A stretch of DNA of 34,954 nt from Opitutus sp. GAS368 (GTDB lineage: Bacteria > Verrucomicrobiota > Verrucomicrobiia > Opitutales > Opitutaceae), in the NCBI GenBank assembly GCA_945859965.1, contig CAMAPG010000004.1:1-34954 (forward strand). Direction: 5' to 3'. The position numbers were made by a program, and so were the translations under genes. Positions within the stretch are counted from its first letter, which is position 1. Each line of letters opens with the position of its first letter. Below, one piece after another: positions 25,201 to 32,876 of the stretch. The notes beneath the pieces are model-generated. The model made no database searches and was not told the DNA's origin. It was given only the letters and a program-made list of their open reading frames with translations.

Positions 25201-26545
25201 GTTGACGGAAGTTGGCGGTGGCCGGCAGGATACCGTGCTTCAACGCAAGCAGCACTTTGATCAGAGACGCACTGCCTGCTGCCGTCAGCAAATGACCGAT
25301 GTTGGCCTTCACCGCCCCGAGGACGCACTGGCCGGGTTGCCAGGATTCCCCCCGCCAAAGTTTTGACAAGCTTTCGAACTCCACCGCGTCTCCAACGGGC
25401 GTGCCGGTGGCGTGACACTCGATCAGGTCGACCGAGCCCGGCGACCAACCGGCTTGTTGGTACGCCTGCTTCAATGCGCGCAACTGCCCTTCGGAACTGG
25501 GCGAAAGCAGGTTGCCATCGAGATCGTTGGAAAGGCCGATTCCGCGGATTATTGCGTGAATGGAATCGCCGTCGCGTCGCGCATCGGCCAGCCGTTTCAG
25601 CACGAGCACGCCGGCGCCTTCGCCCACGATCAAGCCGCTGCTCGCCGCTTCAAACGGTGTGCATCGCCCGGTGTGCGCCAGCGCGCGGAGTTGGCAGAAA
25701 CCCATCTGCGTGTAGAGCGAATCTGGGCGCGAAAGCCCACCCGCCAGCATCGCGTCGGCGCGGCCGGCGCGCAATTCATCGCACGCCAGCTTGAGTGCGT
25801 AGAGGGACGAGGCGCAAGCGGCGTCGAGGGTGCACGTGCCGCCGCCGAGACCCAACGCTTGCGCGAGCACGCCGGCGGGCAGGCCTGAGACATAGCGGCG
25901 GGGATCGAAATCCGAACGCCGAGATCGGAAGGCCGCAAGGGCTTGAGCCGAATCCGCCGGCCCGGCTGAGGAAAGGTCCTCCCTAACTCGGTGCGAAGAG
26001 TTTAATCCAGCGCGTCCCCTCGCCGGGTTCGGATTTCCTTCAGATCCCGGAGATAGGATCTGGGCTTCCCCCATTACCTCCTCGCACAATTCGGACACCG
26101 CTTCCGTCGGCAACGCGATGTTCCCCAGCACCACGCCAACGCGGCGTCGATCCACCGGGTCCGTGCGCGCACTCGCCCAGGCATTTCGCCCCGCTTCGAG
26201 GAGCAGATGAATCGAAGCATCCAGCGCAGAGAGCAGGTCGCCCGGCAGATCCAACCCGGTGGGATCGAGTTGGAAACCCTGGATGAAGCAGCCGCGATCC
26301 GTATAAACGCGATCCGGCGTGCCCGGCGTAGCGTCCTGAATGGAATTGGGATCGAGAATCCAGCGCCCGGCGGGCACCGGGCAACTGGTGTCCTCGCCGT
26401 ACTCGATCCGATGCCAGAATTCGTCCAGCGAGCGCGCGCCAGGAAAAACGCCGCCGTAGCCGACAATGGCGATCGGTTCCGCACCGTCTCCCGCAGCGGG
26501 TTCGGACTTACGCTCCATGCGGCAAATGATTCTGTCGGAAGGCAT
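19265..26545 (-). CDS. pfaC: PfaC-type PUFA synthase subunit: KS-CLF-AT-DH-DH
   Basis: This is the 2426-aa second large subunit of an iterative polyunsaturated fatty acid synthase. Domains in order: ketosynthase (about 22-500) with Cys244 in DAACASS, ECHATGT and GHLLTAAG; chain-length factor (about 568-1020), where the Cys and His sites are degenerate (CTEDCSGTKAL, ETNSTA); acyltransferase (about 1130-1480) with GYSLGE, Ser1220; a helical linker; and two FabA-like dehydratase regions (about 1660-2000 and 2070-2420). Each dehydratase has a characteristic catalytic block: WFLTCHF...PG with His1939 and WFFKAHFYQDPVVPG with His2319. An AT of PfaB type is fused in, as in myxobacterial Pfa3, but there is no C-terminal AGPAT. 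The ATG at 26545 overlaps pfaA by 38 bp; the ATG at 26518 would overlap by only 11. Confidence 0.93.
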   Translation of the reverse strand: MPSDRIICRMERKSEPAAGDGAEPIAIVGYGGVFPGARSLDEFWHRIEYGEDTSCPVPAGRWILDPNSIQDATPGTPDRVYTDRGCFIQGFQLDPTGLDLPGDLLSALDASIHLLLEAGRNAWASARTDPVDRRRVGVVLGNIALPTEAVSELCEEVMGEAQILSPGSEGNPNPARGRAGLNSSHRVREDLSSAGPADSAQALAAFRSRRSDFDPRRYVSGLPAGVLAQALGLGGGTCTLDAACASSLYALKLACDELRAGRADAMLAGGLSRPDSLYTQMGFCQLRALAHTGRCTPFEAASSGLIVGEGAGVLVLKRLADARRDGDSIHAIIRGIGLSNDLDGNLLSPSSEGQLRALKQAYQQAGWSPGSVDLIECHATGTPVGDAVEFESLSKLWRGESWQPGQCVLGAVKANIGHLLTAAGSASLIKVLLALKHGILPATANFRQPAEKIPLAGSPFRILQESQPWPRRAVATPRRAAINGFGFGGINAHVLIEEWLGDVNRERNGVGTRRASACVPGAGSGIASEPASNSLPEMPAAEVGGSEFPARHRKPLNGGECSPEPTTAVPVAIVGLAAHVGSWPTLQAFQERVFGGGSEVLPARDGRPFPGFFLTDLALPVNRYRIPPKELAELLPQQALMLEVARAALADAQTPKPAPARAGVCIGLGLDLRTTDFHFRWATLAAGRESQAPALTADRTLGALAGINASRIAKEFHFGGQSFTVCTEDCSGTKALEIAVRALQTGELDMALAGAVDVAGDPRTLLGTNAVRPFSLAGVARPFDTHGDGVLPGEGAVALVLKRLDDAQRDGDRIYAIVRGIGSASGGGIGGAFEAPVAPALDVTHPSRIGAPRTAEEALDRAYAEAGVDPASVGYLETNSTARPEDDLREIQVLDTFFGSSRRKFSCRLGSAMADVGHTGAATGLVAVVKASLALYQEVLPPLRGLLQPLAGLATSPTLLARPFPQPWVRDRVNGPRRAGVSTASVDGNFMHVVLEACEGQTSERAQTEREQPVETRRDALFVAAAAAPAGLLKQIEALRSLATSVGRETIVALARRWWGANAAGSAGETPTAPWVVALVTQDVAQLLRLLESARDCVQRSASPDTSTLPRQDRDRLFFTPPDQRIKGGIAFVFPGAGNTFPEMGRELALRWPEILRAQDRENEFLASQMCADRFWNVASPANIGTDHRAVICGQVALGTMVSDLAVSFGLKPDAMVGYSLGEATGLFALRAWAARDEMLRRVTRSTLFSEDLTGKPEQLRRVWRVPVGQPSVEWLAGLVDRPATEVRAAIASRERIYILIVNTPRECVIGGDATEVRALVAKLSCHWWPLDGVSTVHCELLRPFEEAYRELHRFPTAAPASVRFFSGGWGREYIPDRETAAAAIVAQASDCVDFPRVVRAAYDAGMRVFLEMGPGNSCSRMIGQILHGRPHVARSLCASAQEPILAILGVLGQLVAEGIAVDLKKLSGGEARAVTNLSAPVETRCVRIRVVSPLFATDASGRVPAPAAAGRTLAPRLDAWMEEGPGVEATAPEFSDGTPTTAAEAGDPFETEFFQGMADSQAAAINAHQAYLNFTQGVGETLAQTVRSQLGLISALAGEETAVGTNRHLATARHGAGNELASRSREHQSVPSEPARMELPDEGSHSLDRRTPTLDRAACLEFARGAVAQVLGAQFSAVDDYPTRVRLPDEPLMLVDRILEIEGEARSMTHGRVVTEHDILSGAWYLDGGHIPTCIAVEAGQADLFLSGFLGIDFETKGLAVYRLLDAKVCFHCGLPGPGAVIRYDIRIDGFFRQGSTWLFRFNFEATVAGRPFLTMTEGCAGFFSAAELSGGRGIVRTAMDLEPRPGKRPADWEELVAVGVESYSAEQLDALRVGDLATCFGPEFSGLNLQHPITLPAGQMKLVHRIPRLDPTGGRFGLGWVRGEADIHPDDWFLTCHFVDDRVMPGTLMFECCLHTLRVLLLRLGWVVEQDLAVLEPVPGVVSQLKCRGQVLDTTAVVTYEISIKEIGYQPEPYVIADALMFADGKAIVEIGNMSLRYAGVTRDLLQATWAATRSHPAQGVLYDSDRILSFAVGKPSEAFGAPYRVFDEERRIARLPGPPYQFLDHITEVTGEPFKMVPGGVAVAEYAVPPEAWYFAANHQNDMPFAVVLEIALQPCGWLAAYVGSALTSETDLSFRNLGGTGTQLAPVTPTAGTLVTRVKLTRVSSSAGMIIQWFDLEVRGKSGRLYQGNTYFGFFPAAALARQEGIRDAKRYQPSPAELAASTSLPYPAQPPFAGAPLRMVDSIEIYCANGGPSGLGFIRATKRVVAEEWFFKAHFYQDPVVPGSLGLESFLQLLKFLAIERWGHTDGTRWEAVAIGEPHEWVYRGQIIPNDTLVTIEALVTAVDESARMLTADGLLSVDGRVIYGMKHFTVRAQRDEQGKT

Positions 26546-29500
26546 CCCGCAGCCCCGGGTCGATCACGCATTCGTACCCCTCGGCCACGGCCAACAGCTG
26601 ACCCTGCCGGTCGAAGAAATGCAGGTCGGCCGTAACCACGGGGGGCGCGGCGTTGGTAATCTGGATCACCACACGACTGCCGCTCTTGGGGAAAGTCGGG
26701 GCGTACTGGCGAAAGCGCCGGATAGCGCACGGCAGGGAGCCGGCCTCGTGATGTTCCCAACTCCAGAGAATCATCATCTGGAAGCTGCTATCGAGCGCCA
26801 GCGGGTCCGAGAGCCAGTCGGTGCGCAGCGGGTTCTGAATCCAGTGCTTCGGGGCGGGTGCGCTCTTCACCCGTGCGGCCATCTCCGTGGCGGAGCAGAC
26901 TTCCAACTTTTCAATGCCCTGGAAATGCCGCCCATGAAAAAGATGCCCGTCACCATAAATCGTGCGGGGCCTGGTGCCGTTGGAGGAAACGTGTGGTGAC
27001 GGGGCGGTCACCGGCGCGGCGGGCAGGACTTCCGCGAGCAGGACTTCCGCGCGAGCGTGCAGCACTTGGCGCGGCCCGCTGCGGCTGACCAGCTGCACGG
27101 GCACGTGGAGCAAGCCCTCGCGCATCTGCCCCGGTTCGGCGAGGATACTGACGTGGGCTGACCCGCCCGGCTCCAGCACCACACCTTTGAGAACCTTGAA
27201 CATCTCGAAGCCGTGAAAGGCCATCCCGGGATTGCCATGGACCGCACCGTGGCCGAGCCATTCGATCATGAGGGCCGCCGGTAGCACCGCGCGACCGTTG
27301 AGCACGTGCGACACAAGGCACGGCAGTGTCGCGACACTGATTTCGCGCTCGAAGGCAACGCTCAGCGTCGAGGGTTCGGTCACGGTCGTGACACAGGTAT
27401 CGTGACGGTCTTGTTCGCACGGGCTGGAAGCCGGGGCCACGATGCTGCCGCCGCTCCCTTCGTTTAAGGATAAGGGTGCCAGCGCCAGCACTTCCACGCA
27501 GCCGTCGTTGCCGGAGGAAATTTCCCGGACAAAAAACTCCGCGCCCGCGCCGGGCTCGATCAAGCCGACGCCCTCACTTTCAAAAATCTTCCGCAGCCCG
27601 GCCGAAACCATACCGCCGTTCCATGGACCCCAATTGATCGAGACGACGCGGCACTCCGGACGCTGTCGAGAGACGCTTTGGGCGATTTTGTTCAGCACCT
27701 CATTGGCGGCGGCGTAATCAACCTGGCCCACGCGACCAAATCGGCCGGTGTAGGAGGAGAACAGCGCCAGCAACTTCAGATCATCACCTCGCAGCGCGTC
27801 CAGCAGGTTGCGCAAGCCCGACACCTTGGTGCTGTAAACCAGATCAAACTGCTCCGCCGTTTTGTCCTCGATCTTTCGGTCCGCCAGCACGCCAGCACCG
27901 TGGATCAAGCCGCGGATCGGTCCGAGTTGCTCGCGAATTTCGGCGCAGGTTCGCGCAATCTCGCCCGCGTGACGCACGTCGACCGAGCGGTAGAGCGCCG
28001 AGGCACCGGTGGCCCGGATCTGCCGGAGGCACTCGCGAATTTCACGCTGCGCCAACACCTCGCGAAGCTGCTCGGCGATCTTCTTCGGCGAACCGTTGCC
28101 GTTGGCGCGGGCCAGCAGGACGCGCCGGATATCTTGTTCGTCCGCCAGACTGGCCAGCCAATCCGGCTCCGGTGCCTGCTCCAGCAGCGGGCTCCGGCCC
28201 AGCAGCACGAGTTGCAACCGCTTTCCGCGCGCCAGTTGCAGCGCCGCCGTCGCCGTAATGCCACGCGCGCCACCGGTCACGATCACCACGTCGCCCTCTT
28301 GAAGGATCGGCGTGGCACCGGGAACGGCGGGTGCCGCTGTTTCCAGGAACAAGCCAAACCGCGATGCGCCGGAAAGCCCGACTTCGACCGGCCCGAGTCG
28401 GAACATCTCCCCAATCAACGGACCGGCCTCGTTGGCGCTGATGCCCAGTTCCGGGTTGAGATCAATCGCCTTGCAATGCACTTCCGGCCACTCGTGAGCC
28501 GCGGTTTTCACCAGACCGGCGAGGCCGCCGCTGATGGGGTTGCCGCTGCCGTTCAGTGCGCCAAATCCGAACGCGCCGTCCAGTCGTGAAGCCGTCACCA
28601 GGATGCCACCCGCTTGCCGCAGCGAGGGACCGGCCAACTGGATCAGACGAAAGGCTTCCTTCAGCGCCATGTCGTCGCCGCGAATGGCCGGCCAGAGAAT
28701 CACCAGACCAGCGGGCGTTTCGCCGCGCGGATCACGAATCAATTCTGCCGCGGTCCCCCGGCGCACGGAGTAGCCTCGCGCCGCAAGCTGGGCCTCGACG
28801 GCGGGTGCCAGATCAGAACCATCCTCGGTGACCCAGATCCGCGCGCCGCGCGGCAGGTTCACCGTGGGCTCCGTTGCGGAGTCGGCGATCCGGACGGATT
28901 TCACAACCTGGCGGTGGAGCGGGGCGTGATCCGGGATCAGCGATGAGTCGGGCTTTGTCGGGAGCGCGACGGATGCCGCCGTCAGGAACTCCACAATTTG
29001 CTGGAGCGTTTGCAGCGTGCCGAGGTGCTCGGGCTTGATCTCCGGCGCCTCGGGCAAGAGCGTGCGCAGCGCGGCCATGATCTCGACGCGCTTGATCGAA
29101 TCAATGCCGAGATCGCTGTCCAAACCCATGTCGAGAGTGAGCATCTCGACGGGGTAACCGGTTTTCTCCGCGACGACTTGCAGCAAGGCGGCGCGGACGC
29201 GGGGGAAATCCACGGCGCCATCCGTGCTGGGGCCTACGAGGGATGGCACCGGGCCCACCGGCTGAGCTGGGGTCGGATGGCGGGCGGCGTCCCCGGACGC
29301 GGCTTGCCCGTGACCACTCAATAGAAAGTCGACCACTTGCTGGAGCGTTTGCAGCGTGCCCAGATGCTCGGGCTTGATCTCCGGCGCGGCCGGCAGGCGC
29401 CCGCGCAGCGCGGCCATGATTTCGACGCGTTTGATCGAATCAATGCCGAGGTCGCTGTCCAAGCCCATGTCGAGAGTCAGCATCTCCGCCGGGTAGCCGG

Positions 29501-32500
29501 TCTTCTCGGCCACCACGTCGAGCACGATGGGGGCAACGTCCGGTGAGACGGCGGGCGGTGCGGGGACTTGCGGCGCGGCGACGTCGGGGGGAATGGGCGA
29601 AGGCACGCTCGCGGCCGCTCGGCTTTGGGGGGCTGGTGGCAGCTCGGAGCGTCGCCCCCCGGTAGCGCTGGGCACCCGTGGGGTCTGCACCGGACTGGAC
29701 GGCCCGTGCAGTAGGTCGCGCCGCTGGGCAAGAAGTCCTTCCAAAGTTCGGCGAGCCGCGTCCTGACCTTCGAGGAACTGACGGTGCAACTGGGCGGTCT
29801 GCTCCTGCATTGTTTGTAGCGAGAGCATGCCTTGCTGCGCGATTTGGAGCGCGTTCGCCAAGTCAGCGGGCAATGAGGGTTGCGCAACTGGAGTGGGGGT
29901 GGAAGCCTGCAACTGCGGCGTCATGGTGTCACGGCCAAGGATCGCATTCTCCCCGGGTTTTTCCGAAGAGTGGCGCCTGGTCAAGACGCTGCGGTGGGGA
30001 TCCGGAATCGCTGGAGACGGTTGGGGCGCCGAGGCACCTGCGGGCGCGCGTGGCGGGCGCGGCGCTCGTGGGGTGCGATGGTTGGCACCGGTCAGCGCGA
30101 CGGTAATACCGGTCTTGCCATTGGCCGCGGCGGGCGGCGTGGCCGCAGACTCTTCCCAGCGTGACAGCTCGACTCCGTGCCCCAGCGCGGCCAGACGGCA
30201 CAGCGCGACGGCCAGGTCGAATGTTCCGGAGCGCGAGCCTTTGGAGGCATCCAGCGCGACGGCCTCGACGTCGCGGCCTTGCGCGATGGCGTGCACGAGG
30301 TCGCTGAGAACATGCCCTGGCCCCATCTCGACGAACGTCGTCACACCATCGGCGAGCATCGTCTCGATCTGCGCCATGAAATCCACGGGTTGCACGATCT
30401 GGCTGGCGAGAAGCTCGCGAGCTTGCCGGGCACCGCTAGGGTAAGCTTTGGCCGTGCTGTTGGCATAGACGGGGATGTGTCCGCGACTGAACTTGATGTC
30501 CTCCAAGGCCGCAGCAAACGGCGCTCGGGCGTCGGCGACCAACGCGCTATGAAACGCGGCTGACACCGGCAGCACTTTGGCGCGCAGGGAACGCTTTGTC
30601 AGTTCGCCGGCCGCGCGCTCGATTTGTGCATTCGAGCCGGCCAGCACGAACTGGCTGGGCGAATTGCGGTTCGCGATGACCAGCGAGCAATCATTTTCGC
30701 CGACGAAACTGTTGACGGTCGCCTCGGACGCCTGCACGGCGAGCATCGCGCCGCGATCGTGGTGGCCGCTGCGATTGGCCATGAGCCGACCGCGGACGTT
30801 GGAGAGACGGTGCAACGCTTCTGGATCCAGCCGGCCAGCGCCACAAAGCGCCAGCAGTTCACCGTAGCTGTGACCGGCGGCGGCCTCGGCCGTGACCCCG
30901 AAATAAGCCAACACATTCAGTGCGCCCAGGCCCGCCGCACCCAGCGCCGGTTGTGCGATCTCGGTCGACTTCAAGGCGGCTTCCTGCTCGCGCCGCGCCT
31001 CGTCGCTGAACGCCGGGTGCGGATAAATGAAATCGCTCAAGCGTTGCCTGCCCAGCTCCGGGCGCTCGCCGCCGAAGACCTCATCCGCCGCCGCGAGCGC
31101 TTCGATCATCCCAGGAAACTGGCAAGCCAGATCGCGAAACATGCCGACATATTGCGAACCCTGGCCGGGGAACAGTGCCCCCAATTTGCCGCGCCGCTGG
31201 CCGGATCCGAACGCGATGCCGGTAGGCAACACCCAGTGCGACTTCTCGGGGTGCTGCTCAAGCATCTTTAGCGCCGCGTCACGGAGCGCCGGGAGTGGGC
31301 TTTCCGGCGTCACCGGCAGGAGCAGACGGAACTCGGCGGCACGCCTGAAGTCCTGCCTCGATTGGGTGGCGCGGGTTCGCACTTCGGCCCATGCCGCGGC
31401 AGGCAGCCCGGCAACTTGGATCTGCAATTCGGCGCGGCTGTCGGCGCTGAGTGCAAGGATTTCGACATCGCCGTCCCAGCCGGGCTTCTCCATCCGGATA
31501 CCATGCTCTTCGAGCACACAATGAAAATTCGTGCCGCCGAAACCAAACGCGCTCACGCCAGCCCGACGCGGATGCGCGGCGCGGGGCAGCCAGGGACGCT
31601 TCTGCGTGTTGATATAAAACGGGGAACAGCCCGGCGCCGCCTCGCTAATTGGCTGGCTGACTTTGATCGTGGGCGGCAAAACCTTCTGCTGCAATGCGAG
31701 CGCGGCCTTGATCAGTCCCGCCACGCCGGCGGCGGCCTTCGTGTGGCCGATCTGTGACTTCACCGAGCCGAGCGCTGCCCAACTGCCTTCCGAGCGGGCG
31801 GCGCGGAAAACTTTCGTCAACGACTCGAGTTCTGTGGCGTCACCGACCTTGGTGCCGGTGCCGTGCGCTTCGACGAGTTCGATGCTTTCGGGGGTAATGC
31901 CGGCATCGGCGTAGGCGCGGCGCAGGGCTTCCATTTGCCCATCGGCCTGGGGGGCATAAATCGCGTTGCCACGCCCGTCGCTGGAGCTGCCGAGGCCCTT
32001 GATCACCGCGTAAATCCGGTCCCCGTCGCGCTCCGCATCCGACAGCCGCTTGAGGACCAACATGCCGAGACCCTCGCCGAGGATGGTACCGTCGCAGTCG
32101 CGATCGAAAGGCTTGGCATCGCCCGCGGGCGAGAGCGCCGGGGTCTTGCTGAAGCACACATACATGAAAATGTCGTTGAAGGTGTCAATCCCGCCCGTGA
32201 TCACCATGTCCGAACGGCCGGAGGAGAGTTCCAACGCGGCTAGATGCAGCGCGGCCATGGAGCTGGCGCAGGCGGCGTCCACCACGCAGTTAGTCCCCCC
32301 CAGATCCAGGCGGTTGGCGATGCGCCCCGCCGCCACGTTGCCAAGCAATCCCGGGAAGGAGTTTTCCTGCCACCCGACGTAGGAGTCGGCGATTCGCTGC
32401 ACAACATCCTCGGCAACGGGTTCCGCCACGCCGGCTTCTTTCAAGGCGCGACGCCAGATCGGATGCCCGAGCCGGGCACCGAGGGGAATGACGAGCTCCA

Positions 32501-32876
32501 AAGCGCCGGTCACGCCGAGGATGACGCTGGTGCGCTCTTTGGCGAAGGGCTTGTTGGCGTAGCCCGCATCCGCGAGCGCTTGTTTGGCGGCGACCAGACC
32601 AAGAAGCTGAGTGGTGTCGGTGGCCTCGAGATCCTTGGGCGCGATGCCGAATTCCATCGGGTTAAAGGCGATGGGGGAAAGAAAACCGCCGCGCTGGGCG
32701 TAGGTCCGATCGGGTGCCTTGGGGTCGGCGTTGAAGTAGTCCGCCGCGCTCCAGTGCGACGCGGGAATGGGCGTGATGGCGTCCACTCCATGCTTGATGT
32801 TCCGCCAGTAGGACTGGAGGTCATCCGCTTTCGGGAACAGACAACTGATGCCGATTATAGCCACTGATTCACTCAT
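26508..32876 (-). CDS. pfaA: PfaA-type PUFA synthase subunit: KS-MAT-ACP-ACP-KR-DH
   Basis: This is the 2122-aa first large subunit of the PUFA synthase. Domains in order: ketosynthase (1 to about 465) with Cys203 in DAACASS, EAHGTGT and GHTKAAAG; malonyl-type acyltransferase (about 560-860) with GHSYGE, Ser670; a proline-rich linker with a conserved helix (QTAQLHRQFLEGQ); two tandem acyl carrier proteins with phosphopantetheine Ser1147 and Ser1260 in GLDSDLGIDSIKRVE; ketoreductase (about 1500-1760) with TGGARGIT and Tyr1721 in YAAANE; and a hotdog dehydratase (about 1830-2115) with His1857 in SHVLNGRAVLP and a second-half LDSSFQMMILW. The start overlaps pfaD by 8 bp. Two ACPs is the low end for this family (usually 3 to 9). 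It needs a phosphopantetheinyl transferase that is not in this window. Confidence 0.95.
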   Translation of the reverse strand: MSESVAIIGISCLFPKADDLQSYWRNIKHGVDAITPIPASHWSAADYFNADPKAPDRTYAQRGGFLSPIAFNPMEFGIAPKDLEATDTTQLLGLVAAKQALADAGYANKPFAKERTSVILGVTGALELVIPLGARLGHPIWRRALKEAGVAEPVAEDVVQRIADSYVGWQENSFPGLLGNVAAGRIANRLDLGGTNCVVDAACASSMAALHLAALELSSGRSDMVITGGIDTFNDIFMYVCFSKTPALSPAGDAKPFDRDCDGTILGEGLGMLVLKRLSDAERDGDRIYAVIKGLGSSSDGRGNAIYAPQADGQMEALRRAYADAGITPESIELVEAHGTGTKVGDATELESLTKVFRAARSEGSWAALGSVKSQIGHTKAAAGVAGLIKAALALQQKVLPPTIKVSQPISEAAPGCSPFYINTQKRPWLPRAAHPRRAGVSAFGFGGTNFHCVLEEHGIRMEKPGWDGDVEILALSADSRAELQIQVAGLPAAAWAEVRTRATQSRQDFRRAAEFRLLLPVTPESPLPALRDAALKMLEQHPEKSHWVLPTGIAFGSGQRRGKLGALFPGQGSQYVGMFRDLACQFPGMIEALAAADEVFGGERPELGRQRLSDFIYPHPAFSDEARREQEAALKSTEIAQPALGAAGLGALNVLAYFGVTAEAAAGHSYGELLALCGAGRLDPEALHRLSNVRGRLMANRSGHHDRGAMLAVQASEATVNSFVGENDCSLVIANRNSPSQFVLAGSNAQIERAAGELTKRSLRAKVLPVSAAFHSALVADARAPFAAALEDIKFSRGHIPVYANSTAKAYPSGARQARELLASQIVQPVDFMAQIETMLADGVTTFVEMGPGHVLSDLVHAIAQGRDVEAVALDASKGSRSGTFDLAVALCRLAALGHGVELSRWEESAATPPAAANGKTGITVALTGANHRTPRAPRPPRAPAGASAPQPSPAIPDPHRSVLTRRHSSEKPGENAILGRDTMTPQLQASTPTPVAQPSLPADLANALQIAQQGMLSLQTMQEQTAQLHRQFLEGQDAARRTLEGLLAQRRDLLHGPSSPVQTPRVPSATGGRRSELPPAPQSRAAASVPSPIPPDVAAPQVPAPPAVSPDVAPIVLDVVAEKTGYPAEMLTLDMGLDSDLGIDSIKRVEIMAALRGRLPAAPEIKPEHLGTLQTLQQVVDFLLSGHGQAASGDAARHPTPAQPVGPVPSLVGPSTDGAVDFPRVRAALLQVVAEKTGYPVEMLTLDMGLDSDLGIDSIKRVEIMAALRTLLPEAPEIKPEHLGTLQTLQQIVEFLTAASVALPTKPDSSLIPDHAPLHRQVVKSVRIADSATEPTVNLPRGARIWVTEDGSDLAPAVEAQLAARGYSVRRGTAAELIRDPRGETPAGLVILWPAIRGDDMALKEAFRLIQLAGPSLRQAGGILVTASRLDGAFGFGALNGSGNPISGGLAGLVKTAAHEWPEVHCKAIDLNPELGISANEAGPLIGEMFRLGPVEVGLSGASRFGLFLETAAPAVPGATPILQEGDVVIVTGGARGITATAALQLARGKRLQLVLLGRSPLLEQAPEPDWLASLADEQDIRRVLLARANGNGSPKKIAEQLREVLAQREIRECLRQIRATGASALYRSVDVRHAGEIARTCAEIREQLGPIRGLIHGAGVLADRKIEDKTAEQFDLVYSTKVSGLRNLLDALRGDDLKLLALFSSYTGRFGRVGQVDYAAANEVLNKIAQSVSRQRPECRVVSINWGPWNGGMVSAGLRKIFESEGVGLIEPGAGAEFFVREISSGNDGCVEVLALAPLSLNEGSGGSIVAPASSPCEQDRHDTCVTTVTEPSTLSVAFEREISVATLPCLVSHVLNGRAVLPAALMIEWLGHGAVHGNPGMAFHGFEMFKVLKGVVLEPGGSAHVSILAEPGQMREGLLHVPVQLVSRSGPRQVLHARAEVLLAEVLPAAPVTAPSPHVSSNGTRPRTIYGDGHLFHGRHFQGIEKLEVCSATEMAARVKSAPAPKHWIQNPLRTDWLSDPLALDSSFQMMILWSWEHHEAGSLPCAIRRFRQYAPTFPKSGSRVVIQITNAAPPVVTADLHFFDRQGQLLAVAEGYECVIDPGLRDAFRQNHLPHGA
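28990..29525 (-). repeat. Tandem ACP-encoding repeat inside pfaA
   Basis: Two ACP units of about 190 bp are near copies (blocks at about 28990-29180 and 29330-29520, offset 339 bp). They include identical runs around the serine codon (TTGATCGAATCAATGCCGAG). The encoded proteins differ at about 7 of 66 positions. The repeat arose by tandem duplication of the ACP. Confidence 0.85.
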
